From Pseudobutyrivibrio sp. UBA1225 (GTDB lineage: Bacteria; Bacillota; Clostridia; Lachnospirales; Lachnospiraceae), in the NCBI GenBank assembly GCA_002309345.1, contig DBWZ01000013.1, forward strand, positions 2,991 through 16,103: a stretch of DNA of 13,113 bases, in the 5' to 3' direction. Of the stretch, positions 6,536-13,083 are shown one piece after another. The notes under the pieces are model-generated. The model made no database searches, was not told where the DNA came from, and saw nothing but the letters and a program-made list of their open reading frames with translations. The number at the start of each line of letters is the position of its first letter. Position 1 is the stretch's first letter. The translations under genes and the position numbers were made by a program.

Positions 6536-7222
6536 TTATTCTATGGCTTCCTTTAGGTACAAGGACGTTAAGAATACAAATACGTATGCCTGTAATAAAC
6601 CGTCGAACAAGTCAAAATATAATGAAAAGACGGCTGGGATGACAGGCGGCACTACAATTTTTAAAAGCTCCATGATTACGAATGCTCCAAGCACATTTCC
6701 GAAAAGACGCATGCACAAGGACAGTGGTCTTGTGAATACATCAAGAATGTTGAACGGTGTTACAATTGGCACTGGTTCAACAAATGAATGCAACCATTTC
6801 TTGAAGCCTCTTTGATAAATACCGGCCGCCTCAACTAAAATGATGCTCATAAGCGCAAGTGCGGCGGTAACATTAACATCTTTGGTTGGTGACTTAAAGC
6901 CAAACAAACCGATGATGTTTGATAATCCTATATATAAAAGGATTGTAACAAGGTAGGTAGTATAAGTCTTTCCTTCTTCGCCTAAAGTGGCGCCGACAAC
7001 TTGTGTCAGCTTCTCGTAAATAAGCTCGGCGAATGCCTGCTTTTTACTGATGTTTTGTGTCTTCAATCCTGTGGTCAAAAATATGGCCAGAAGAATAAGC
7101 ACAGCCATTACGATCCAGGTAACAACCACCGATTCCATAACAGGTATTTTAAGCCCGCCTAAATGGATGGTGAAGACCGTTTCGCAATTAAGCTCTTCTA
7201 CAAGCTTTTCTGCTAAACTCAA
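6536..7222 (-). CDS. atpB: ATP synthase Fo a subunit
   Basis: a is the stator channel next to the c ring. The 228-residue product has five or six hydrophobic helices. The essential arginine is in the conserved motif SLCMRLFGN within the fourth/fifth helix region. EPVPIVTPFNILDVFTRPLSL just before it is also typical. I place the start at the TTG at 7222, because a perfect AGGAGG (7230-7235 on +) sits 7 nt before it. ATG codons further upstream would place that ribosome site inside the coding region. It is the first gene of the operon. No atpI gene is seen before it. Confidence 0.95.
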   Translation of the reverse strand: MSLAEKLVEELNCETVFTIHLGGLKIPVMESVVVTWIVMAVLILLAIFLTTGLKTQNISKKQAFAELIYEKLTQVVGATLGEEGKTYTTYLVTILLYIGLSNIIGLFGFKSPTKDVNVTAALALMSIILVEAAGIYQRGFKKWLHSFVEPVPIVTPFNILDVFTRPLSLCMRLFGNVLGAFVIMELLKIVVPPVIPAVFSLYFDLFDGLLQAYVFVFLTSLYLKEAIE

Positions 7223-7229
7223 GAAAACA

Positions 7230-7235
7230 CCTCCT
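7230..7235 (-). promoter_or_regulatory. Ribosome binding site deciding the TTG start of atpB
   Basis: AGGAGG on the minus strand, 7 nt before TTG at 7222. No other start codon nearby has comparable support. Confidence 0.85.
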
Positions 7236-7270
7236 ATTTTCATATTTAAAAAAATCAATTTTTGCCCTGA

Positions 7271-7301
7271 ATTATAGGACAGTTCATTTTTAAAGTGTAT
7301 A
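7271..7301 (-). promoter_or_regulatory. Putative promoter of the atp operon
   Basis: A consensus TATAAT (minus strand, 7271-7276) lies about 50 nt before the atpB start. The best -35 candidate is TATACA (7296-7301, 4/6) at a long 19-nt spacing, so activation by a regulator is possible. It overlaps one arm of the inverted repeat at 7288-7357. The leader would be about 40 nt. Confidence 0.55.
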
Positions 7302-7357
7302 TGTAATCTGTACAAAAAAAAACGCTTATGCGTACAAAACTCTAGTACACTTTAAAA
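7288..7357. repeat. 12-bp perfect inverted repeat overlapping the atp promoter
   Basis: TTTTAAAGTGTA (7288-7299) and TACACTTTAAAA (7346-7357) are exact reverse complements, 46 nt apart. Nested inside are TGTAC (7309-7313)/GTACA (7332-7336) and a 4-bp ACGC-TTAT-GCGT hairpin. Read on the minus strand, the small hairpin is followed by nine T. The inner part could be a weak terminator insulating the operon from the GGDEF gene. The outer arms could be a regulator site. Confidence 0.6.
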
Positions 7358-7422
7358 GTTAAAAAGTGCAGGTAGGTATAAATTCATAAGAAAAAATTCT
7401 GCTTTGTACTTTCCTATAACGC

Positions 7423-7452
7423 AAAAAACGGATTGTAGTCACCTACAACCCG
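7423..7452 (-). terminator. Rho-independent terminator of the GGDEF gene
   Basis: On the minus strand CGGGTTGTAG and CTACAATCCG form a 10-bp stem with one mismatch and a GTGA loop, followed by six T (7428-7423). It begins only 6 nt after the stop codon of the GGDEF gene. Confidence 0.88.
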
Positions 7453-7458
7453 CTTTTC

Positions 7459-8766
7459 TTATATCATCGTAACCCTATTTCGTCCATTTTCTTTGGATGC
7501 GTACATCGCCTTATCCATTCGATTGAATGCGTCTTCAACCGAATCCCCATCCTTTACTTGCGTAACTCCAATTGAGCAGGTCATCTTGCCAACTTTTGGA
7601 AAATCTGTATTCTCAACTCTTTCCCTAAGACTTTCTGCAATGCTATTGAGTTCCTCGCCAGTCTTTCCTATGTATACTATTACAAATTCTTCGCCGCCCC
7701 ATCTTCCGATAGCCACATTTTCATCCGGCATAAAATCCTTTAGAGTTGAGGCGAATGTCTGTAGAACAATATCACCTGCTGCATGGCCATAGGTATCATT
7801 AACTCTTTTAAAGAAATCCAAATCAAGCATCATCATTGAAACGGGCGTGCCGTTCTTATGATAATTTTCAAAGCTATTGTTAATCTCTGTCAAGATGCTA
7901 CCGTGGTTAAGAAGATCTGTGAGCGCATCATTTTGCGCAAGCTTTTCATATTTTTTAAGCTCTGATAAAAGCTCTACCGAAGATTCATGAATATTTTGAA
8001 CCATAAACACGAATCTGAAATCATCTTCGCTTGCAGTCATTGCGCGGCTAAAGATGAGCTTTACCCAGATGAACTTGCCCTCTAGATTTTGCATCTGGCA
8101 ATCAAGAGAGGTGGTTCTACCTGGAGCAAGATTATTCTTTAAGAAATTAGGATCAGTAATTTTAAGAAATCTGTCCTTATCTTCAGGCCAAATCATATTT
8201 ACAATCATCATACGCCAATCAGTGTATTTTAGGTCGGCGTTAATAACATCTTCTGAAACCTCTGTGACACTGATGCTATTGACTGTATCCTTATTTAAAT
8301 CAACATACATGGAAAACAAAAAGGTATTCTGTATAGTGGTATTTAGCTTGCCACTTGTCATGTAGTCTTGCACGTATTCGTCATAGAGCTCGTCCATAAC
8401 GTACACATACTTGGTGGTATCCTTGATTGGATAAACCGTCAGCTGAAGAACTGTAGGATTAATGTTGCCCTTAGAAGATAGCTTTATCTTTCTGCTGTAT
8501 GTGCCCTTAAAAGCCCCGTAGTAGGACGTGAAAGCGTTGTACTCATCTGAAACCTTTCCGTTGGAATCTGAAATATGAAACCACAGAGTATGAATCAAGT
8601 CTTCAAATGAGCCTGTCTCATCTATATAATCTGTAATGTTTTTGTTGTGAATAAGAATTCTGTACTTGTTGATAGCTGTATCCACAAGTATTATTGCTGC
8701 CACGTTTTCCTGAAGCAGCTCTAACACATCCTGCATAGTATAGTTTTCTAATGACTTATTAATCAT
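7459..8766 (-). CDS. Diguanylate cyclase with PAS-like N-terminal region
   Basis: GGDEF domains join two GTP into cyclic di-GMP, a second messenger for surface attachment and motility. Counting from the GTG at 8775, the GGDEF domain covers about 280-438: DALTDLL (283-289), MLDLDFFKRVNDTYGHAAGD (316-335) and the active-site loop GGEEF (360-364), an active variant. The RxxD inhibitory site is absent: D351 and V354 stand where R and D would be. Residues about 20-130 and 150-265 look like two PAS-type sensor folds, the second better (INADLKYTDWRMMIVNMIWPEDKDRF). There are no membrane segments, so it should be cytosolic. I prefer ATG at 8766 (GGTGA 5 nt before) to GTG at 8775. What it senses is unknown. 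Confidence 0.9.
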   Translation of the reverse strand: MINKSLENYTMQDVLELLQENVAAIILVDTAINKYRILIHNKNITDYIDETGSFEDLIHTLWFHISDSNGKVSDEYNAFTSYYGAFKGTYSRKIKLSSKGNINPTVLQLTVYPIKDTTKYVYVMDELYDEYVQDYMTSGKLNTTIQNTFLFSMYVDLNKDTVNSISVTEVSEDVINADLKYTDWRMMIVNMIWPEDKDRFLKITDPNFLKNNLAPGRTTSLDCQMQNLEGKFIWVKLIFSRAMTASEDDFRFVFMVQNIHESSVELLSELKKYEKLAQNDALTDLLNHGSILTEINNSFENYHKNGTPVSMMMLDLDFFKRVNDTYGHAAGDIVLQTFASTLKDFMPDENVAIGRWGGEEFVIVYIGKTGEELNSIAESLRERVENTDFPKVGKMTCSIGVTQVKDGDSVEDAFNRMDKAMYASKENGRNRVTMI

Positions 8767-8821
8767 ACATTTCACCCACTTACTTTATGAAATAGCCTTT
8801 TCCGCAGACATTACCAAACTT

Positions 8822-8851
8822 ATTATACTTCTTTACGCAATATCGTGACAT
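8822..8851 (-). promoter_or_regulatory. Putative promoter of the GGDEF gene
   Basis: On the minus strand a consensus TATAAT (8822-8827) lies 18 nt from ATGTCA (8846-8851, 4/6 to TTGACA), about 50 nt before the start codon. Confidence 0.55.
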
Positions 8852-8930
8852 CTTTTCACAAAATAATAACACTCTTGAGTTCCAACTTTTATTTCTTCCA
8901 TGAATGCTCCGCTTTTTCGATGGATTATAA

Positions 8931-8960
8931 TTGCCGAAATTTGAAGAACATCAATATAAG
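8931..8960 (+). promoter_or_regulatory. Putative promoter of the short AI-2E-family gene
   Basis: TTGCCG (8931-8936, 4/6) and TATAAG (8955-8960, 5/6) are 18 nt apart, about 55 nt before the ATG at 9015. The promoter is divergent from the GGDEF promoter. Confidence 0.4.
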
Positions 8961-9014
8961 TGTTACACTTTTAGGCAATACAAATACTTCAGTAAAAATA
9001 TAAGGGATTAAAAA

Positions 9015-9500
9015 ATGGGAAACAGCGGAAATAATAATGATAACAACTTAATATCACATACAAAAAACATATTCGGAATCTTCATCGATTATGTGAAATC
9101 ATCTTTCGTGGATAGCATTATCATCGGCATCGCCAACTTTATCTTTATGTGGGCTATGGAAATGCCATGGAAAATCTTGATATCTATCCTTATGGCAATT
9201 GCCAATCTCATCCCTAGCATAGGTCCGGTGATTGGTGCTTTGATATGCGGAGGAATACTTGCCTTCTTTGATATGAAGCAAGCATTATGGTTCCTCGGCT
9301 TTACTTTGGTGCTCCAAATAATTGATGGCTTCATCATAAGACCCAAGCTATTTGGGGATAAGTTCGGCGTTTCTGGCGTGTTAATGCTGATTGGTATGAT
9401 CGCCGGCAGTGCGCTTTTTGGCATCCCTGGATTAGTTTTGGTTGTGCCAGTTATTGCTATTGTGAGGTACCTTTGGAAGCATGTGATTTCGAAAAGCTAA
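9015..9500 (+). CDS. Short AI-2E family transporter-like membrane protein
   Basis: The family (PF01594) comprises membrane proteins of about 350 residues; some export autoinducer-2, others act in ion transport, so substrate cannot be told from sequence. Here only 161 residues are present, corresponding to the conserved C-terminal half. There are about five hydrophobic segments (about 32-48, 52-84, 90-105, 117-152), the signature NLIPSIGPVIG at 64-74, and the conserved QIIDGFIIRPKLFGDKFGVSG (101-121). The first 30 residues are polar and Asn-rich, unlike the family's N-terminal half. ATG at 9015 has AAGGGA about 7 nt before it, so this looks like a genuine start rather than a cut gene. Whether a half-length protein works, perhaps as an oligomer, is unknown. 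It converges on the next gene with a 16-nt gap. Confidence 0.8.
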   Translation: MGNSGNNNDNNLISHTKNIFGIFIDYVKSSFVDSIIIGIANFIFMWAMEMPWKILISILMAIANLIPSIGPVIGALICGGILAFFDMKQALWFLGFTLVLQIIDGFIIRPKLFGDKFGVSGVLMLIGMIAGSALFGIPGLVLVVPVIAIVRYLWKHVISKS

Positions 9501-9516
9501 TAATTGCTGTTTGTTC

Positions 9517-10644
9517 TCATTTTTTTATAGACTGTCTTCTTCGTGAAGGCTTTGGACTAGGTTGTTTAATTATCCTCTCTTGACTATCATATAATTCATT
9601 CAAATAATTGGCATTCTGCTTTAATCCCTTGCCATATTTTTGAAATTGTTCATCAAGATCTGCACATGCATCAAAAAATTTATCTCCATCAATTACAGTT
9701 ACTATCCCTATATAGCTATTATTTTCATTCTCTTTTTCCTTACCCTTTGCATTTACTGCTTTAATACTATTCGAATTCGTATGCACTGGACTCGAAGTAC
9801 TAGGAGCATTTATATTTGATTGATTATCGCTAATATTGCTCTCCTCAACCATTGGTTTTTTACCTTTATTATTATTAAGTTGACTCTCGTTTACTCTATC
9901 AATTTGTTTTTTTATCTCATTAAACTCTTTTTCATATTTCTCATATTTTCTTTTGTCTATATGCCGATTTTTAAGAGATTTGGGCGCAATACGATGATAG
10001 AACGGTTTTTTATTTATTGTATTTAATATTTTACTAGATAAACCTTCCAAGTCAGCTATCTGCTTTTCTAGATTAACATCTTTATTCTTTGACTCCCATC
10101 TACGCTTATATAAAGATGTTAAAGTAGACCTCGCGTTATTTAGTATTTTATATAAATCTTTTTCTTCGCTTTTTTTCTTTTCATTTTCTTCACGTATTGC
10201 AGCCTCTATTGGGGTTTCCGGTAATGGTTTTCCAATCTTTAAATTTGATGTACTACATTCATTGGGTTTTGGGTCTTTCTTACGCAGTACTTTCGCCATT
10301 GCCTTCTCCTCGAGATATCCTGATTTTTGTTTTGTATATGATTCGCCTATAATCGCAAGGCCTATTCCATTATTTATATTGTTAGACGTATTTTCATAGA
10401 TTTTGATTACTTCATTGTATAAAATATTTCGTGCAAAAAATCCTTTCTTATGAATTTTAGGCACCATTTCTTGCGCGTGAGATATTTCTTCTATTGCATG
10501 TTCATATAATTTTTTCATTGGGTCATTGTATTTCCCATTTCTTTCAAGACGTTCTTTTGCCTTTTTTAGTTCTTCTTCTAAGCTATTTAATTTTTCTAAC
10601 AGTTTTTCACTCTTATCTTTTATCTTTATATGTTTCACTTTCAT
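9517..10644 (-). CDS. Unrecognised coiled-coil protein, second gene of a pair
   Basis: I do not recognise this 375-residue protein. It has no signal peptide or membrane helix, so is probably cytosolic. In order: a Lys/Glu-rich coiled coil (about 10-62); a KKGFFARN turn and helix (66-115); a linker; a second coiled-coil segment (about 155-210) ending in NKKPFYHR (211-218); a charged helix (about 230-252); a low-complexity Asn/Ser/Lys part (about 253-310); a short segment YIGIVTVIDGDKFFDACADL (311-330); and a basic tail PSPKPSRRRQSIKK. The first two coiled-coil units look like copies of each other and of the N-terminal part of the upstream gene. ATG at 10644 follows AAGGTGA with 6-nt spacing. 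Base composition is more AT-rich than the atp genes, suggesting accessory DNA. Confidence 0.75.
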   Translation of the reverse strand: MKVKHIKIKDKSEKLLEKLNSLEEELKKAKERLERNGKYNDPMKKLYEHAIEEISHAQEMVPKIHKKGFFARNILYNEVIKIYENTSNNINNGIGLAIIGESYTKQKSGYLEEKAMAKVLRKKDPKPNECSTSNLKIGKPLPETPIEAAIREENEKKKSEEKDLYKILNNARSTLTSLYKRRWESKNKDVNLEKQIADLEGLSSKILNTINKKPFYHRIAPKSLKNRHIDKRKYEKYEKEFNEIKKQIDRVNESQLNNNKGKKPMVEESNISDNQSNINAPSTSSPVHTNSNSIKAVNAKGKEKENENNSYIGIVTVIDGDKFFDACADLDEQFQKYGKGLKQNANYLNELYDSQERIIKQPSPKPSRRRQSIKK

Positions 10645-10685
10645 TTTAATTCACCTTCTTTTATTAACTCTCTTTAAAAAAACTA

Positions 10686-11270
10686 TTACTGAGTAAGAGA
10701 TGTTTTTATACTATCCACATCTCTACTAGGTAATACTTTCATTTCAATCTCTTCGTCACCTTGATTTGGTTTATATGTTGAAAATAATTGCCTTCCGGTA
10801 ATTTCTCCAGCCATTTGTTGTACTACTTCGATACTATTTAACATCTCTTGATTAAGTTCGTTCTCATTACTTTGTTCTGCGTCTTTTTTCTTATTAATCT
10901 TAATCCAAGCATCCTGGTTTATATCCGGCTTATAAATTGAATCACTTGAACGAGCAACATTTCCTAGACCTTTATAATACCTTGCCTCAAACATGGAATA
11001 TGACATCAAATATTCGCTAGCTTGATCAACTATTTTAAAATATCGATTGTCCCAATTTGTTTCGTTTATTACGTTTGTGAATAAACTAAATATACCTTTG
11101 TTAGGTGACGATTCTTCAATTTCTTTTTGTAAACCAGACAATTGCTTCGATGCATCCTGCAATTTTACAGCAATACCCGTCATCTCCCTCTCATTATAAA
11201 AATTTTTAGCTCTTTCAATTGCTAATATCTTCTCTGATATTTTCTTTAATAATTGTTCTTTGTTTGTCAT
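10686..11270 (-). CDS. Unrecognised coiled-coil protein, first gene of a pair
   Basis: A 194-residue protein of unknown function, 41 nt upstream of the gene at 9517-10644 and surely cotranscribed with it. Residues about 5-54 are predicted coiled coil. A turn SPNKGIFSLFTNVINE (55-70) follows, then an aromatic-rich helix (about 72-105, YFKIVDQASEYLMSYSMFEARYYKGLGN), a polar linker, and a C-terminal part with QQMAGEITGRQLFSTY (151-166). No signal peptide, membrane helix or catalytic motif is seen. Two ribosome sites precede ATG at 11270: AGGAGG 12 nt away and AAGGA closer. Spacing between the N-terminal helix and the NKGIF turn matches the two units in its partner. Confidence 0.75.
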   Translation of the reverse strand: MTNKEQLLKKISEKILAIERAKNFYNEREMTGIAVKLQDASKQLSGLQKEIEESSPNKGIFSLFTNVINETNWDNRYFKIVDQASEYLMSYSMFEARYYKGLGNVARSSDSIYKPDINQDAWIKINKKKDAEQSNENELNQEMLNSIEVVQQMAGEITGRQLFSTYKPNQGDEEIEMKVLPSRDVDSIKTSLTQ

Positions 11271-11418
11271 TGTTCTTCCTTACCTCCTAAAAATGTAATT
11301 ATTTAGTTATATAAAACCTATCATAGATATCACTAATATCAATTAGGCATTTCTAATCCTCCTCCTTTTATTATTCAATAAAATACAACGATTTTTTTCC
11401 ATAATTCTAATTTTTATT

Positions 11419-11469
11419 ATTCAACTCCGCTTAATCTTGTTATTTTTGATAGATTAAGCGGAGTTGAAT
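11419..11469. repeat. 19-bp perfect inverted repeat in the ATPase leader
   Basis: The arm at 11419-11437 (ATTCAACTCCGCTTAATCT) is exactly complementary to 11451-11469, with a 13-nt loop. The right arm contains GCGGAG followed by ATG codons at 11468 and 11472, resembling a translation start. There is no U tract after it. Confidence 0.9.
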
Positions 11470-11534
11470 GCATGTTATCCTTGATTTAGGATGATTTTTG
11501 CGTTAGACTTTACTTAAAGTAATAAAATTTTAAG

Positions 11535-11551
11535 GATTAAGCGGAGTTGAA
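11535..11551 (+). repeat. Third copy of the leader repeat, overlapping the ATPase ribosome site
   Basis: GATTAAGCGGAGTTGAA repeats the right arm of the upstream inverted repeat exactly over 17 nt, and is therefore complementary to its left arm. It supplies GGAG (11543-11546) 9 nt before the ATPase start codon. Confidence 0.9.
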
Positions 11552-11555
11552 GCAT

Positions 11556-12974
11556 ATGATTGTAGGAAGAAATACAGAAATAAATATATTTAAAAATGCT
11601 ATAAATGACGAAAAGTCTCATTTTATAGCTGTGTATGGACGTAGAAGAATAGGCAAAACATTCTTAATTAGAGAGGCTTTTAATTACAGATTTACTTTCC
11701 AGCATGCTGGTTTATCCGCTGGCGGTCTAAAAGAACAAATCTTTGCGTTTGAGTCATCAATAAAGGATGCCAGGGGCGCATCAAACATTAAACGAAAGAA
11801 TTGGTTAGAAGCATTTGAAGACCTAAAAGATCTAATCAGGTCATCGCCAGAGAAAAAGAAAACTATATTTATAGATGAGCTTTCATGGATGGATACACAA
11901 AATAGTGATTTACTTGTTGCGTTGGAGAATTTTTGGAATGGTTGGGCATCTGCTCGTAACGACATAATCCTGATAGTTTGCGCATCAGCAACGTCGTGGA
12001 TGCTTTCAAATATAATCCATAACAAAGGCGGTTTATATCATAGGTTGACAGAAGAAATTGCCTTAACTGGTTTCTCGCTTGCCGAATGTGAAGAATTTGC
12101 CCAAAGCAATAATCTAGTACTCACACGAAATCAAATTCTTCAATACTATATGATTTTTGGCGGCGTACCGTTCTATTGGACATTTTTGGAAAAGGGACTT
12201 AGCTTGTCCCAAAACATTGACAATATCCTATTTAAAAACAAGGCGCCTTTGAAGAATGAATTCAAATACCTATATGCTTCTATCTTTAGACATCCAGAGA
12301 CATATATAAAAATTGTTGAAACACTCAGCAAAAAAAAGGTTGGTATGACTCGCGAAGAAATCATAAAAAATGCCAAACTTACTAATTCAGGGGAATTAAC
12401 CAAAAAGCTTGATGAATTAGAAAGTTGTGGATTCATCAGAAAATATTATGCATTTGGAATGAAAAAGAAAAATGCAGTGTATCAACTGATAGACAACTTT
12501 ACACTCTTCTACTATCAGTTTATGGAGCACGAACCAAACGATGAATCATTTTGGTCTAATCAAATTAACACTCCGACAGTAAATACCTGGTTAGGATTAG
12601 CCTTCGAGCGAGTATGTCTTGAGCATATAAAACAAATAAAACAAAAGCTAGGTATATCTGGTGTAAAAACAGATGTTAATTCTTGGTACTCCAAGGAAGA
12701 TGCTAAACTTGGAATTAAAGGTTCTCAAATCGATTTATTAATTGTTAGAAACGATCAAGTGATTAATCTATGCGAGATGAAATACTCTAATACTGAATAT
12801 ACCTTTACCGAAAAAGACGATTTGAGCCTTCGAACCAAAACATCGGATTTATTAAATGGCACCAAAACCAAATATGCAATCTATCCTACTTTAATTACAA
12901 CCTACGGATTAGTTGACAACGGTTACTCTGGCACTATACAATCTGTAGTTACTATGGATAATTTATTTGTATAA
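11556..12974 (+). CDS. AAA-type ATPase with DUF234-like nuclease-fold C-terminus
   Basis: The 472 residues fit the archaeal-ATPase/DUF234 family of bacterial and archaeal proteins; its biological role is not established. N-terminal P-loop domain: MIVGRNTE opening, Walker A GRRRIGKT (28-35), Walker B TIFIDEL (103-109) and a sensor-like CASATSWM (142-149). FGGVPFYW (201-208) is typical of the family. A winged-helix segment follows (about 250-300, MTREEIIKNAKL...ELTKKLDELESCGFI). The C-terminal part has the PD-(D/E)XK layout: E351, D393 in SQIDLLI and E407-x-K409 in CEMKYS, all present, so nuclease activity is possible but unproven. I chose ATG at 11556 with GGAG 9 nt before it. TTG at 11547 would directly abut that site and is less likely. 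Confidence 0.88.
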   Translation: MIVGRNTEINIFKNAINDEKSHFIAVYGRRRIGKTFLIREAFNYRFTFQHAGLSAGGLKEQIFAFESSIKDARGASNIKRKNWLEAFEDLKDLIRSSPEKKKTIFIDELSWMDTQNSDLLVALENFWNGWASARNDIILIVCASATSWMLSNIIHNKGGLYHRLTEEIALTGFSLAECEEFAQSNNLVLTRNQILQYYMIFGGVPFYWTFLEKGLSLSQNIDNILFKNKAPLKNEFKYLYASIFRHPETYIKIVETLSKKKVGMTREEIIKNAKLTNSGELTKKLDELESCGFIRKYYAFGMKKKNAVYQLIDNFTLFYYQFMEHEPNDESFWSNQINTPTVNTWLGLAFERVCLEHIKQIKQKLGISGVKTDVNSWYSKEDAKLGIKGSQIDLLIVRNDQVINLCEMKYSNTEYTFTEKDDLSLRTKTSDLLNGTKTKYAIYPTLITTYGLVDNGYSGTIQSVVTMDNLFV

Positions 12975-12988
12975 TACTTTAAGTCAAT

Positions 12989-13009
12989 AACTACGCTAAA
13001 AAGCGAGTT
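12989..13009 (+). other. Small bulged hairpin after the ATPase gene
   Basis: AACT(A)CGCT and AGCGAGTT form an 8-bp stem with one bulged A and an AAAA loop, 15 nt after the stop codon. No U tract follows; it may help protect or end the transcript together with the hairpin at 13049-13080. Confidence 0.35.
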
Positions 13010-13048
13010 GTAATTAAACAAATATAAAAACAGGCATGATAAAAAAAT

Positions 13049-13080
13049 AGGCTTCAATCTCAGTTTTTGAGATTGAGCCT
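13049..13080. terminator. Rho-independent terminator, stronger on the minus strand
   Basis: AGGCT(T)CAATCTC (13049-13061) pairs with GAGATTGAGCCT (13069-13080), a 12-bp stem with one bulged T. On the minus strand it is followed by T-rich sequence including seven T (13047-13041), and it starts 3 nt after the stop codon of the right-edge gene. On the + strand it could also end ATPase transcription (TATTTAATT follows). Confidence 0.85.
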
Positions 13081-13083
13081 TAT

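Larger units (their letters stand above)
11271..11555. promoter_or_regulatory. Divergent regulatory region between the coiled-coil pair and the AAA ATPase gene
   Basis: This is very AT-rich and carries no gene of usual size. From left to right on the + strand: the leader of the minus-strand pair, including an orphan strong ribosome site (11358-11369) with a three-codon ORF; an inverted repeat at 11419-11469; a 13-nt palindrome TTACTTAAAGTAA (11510-11522); and a third copy of the repeat at 11535-11551 overlapping the ATPase ribosome site. A possible + strand -10, TAAAAT, at about 11523-11528 pairs with TTGCGT only at 19-nt spacing, so the promoter is uncertain. Confidence 0.5.

Noticed and set aside
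7223..7315. Longer N-terminus for atpB, starting at 7315 or at the ATG in MKIGG
   Set aside because: The AGGAGG would then be inside the gene. The TATAAT-like promoter also lies within this stretch, so translation must start downstream.
8870..9014. Missing N-terminal half of the AI-2E protein in another frame
   Set aside because: The region is AT-rich, has stops in all three forward frames and encodes no hydrophobic helices.
9820..10026. Hydrophobic + strand open frame inside the 375-residue coiled-coil gene
   Set aside because: It is the complement of Lys/Asn-rich codons, which always gives Phe/Leu/Ile-rich frames; no ribosome site.
11419..11469. Intrinsic terminator for a + strand transcript
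   Set aside because: The stem is strong but no T run follows on the + strand; on the minus strand only AATAATAAAAATT follows. A regulatory role is more likely.
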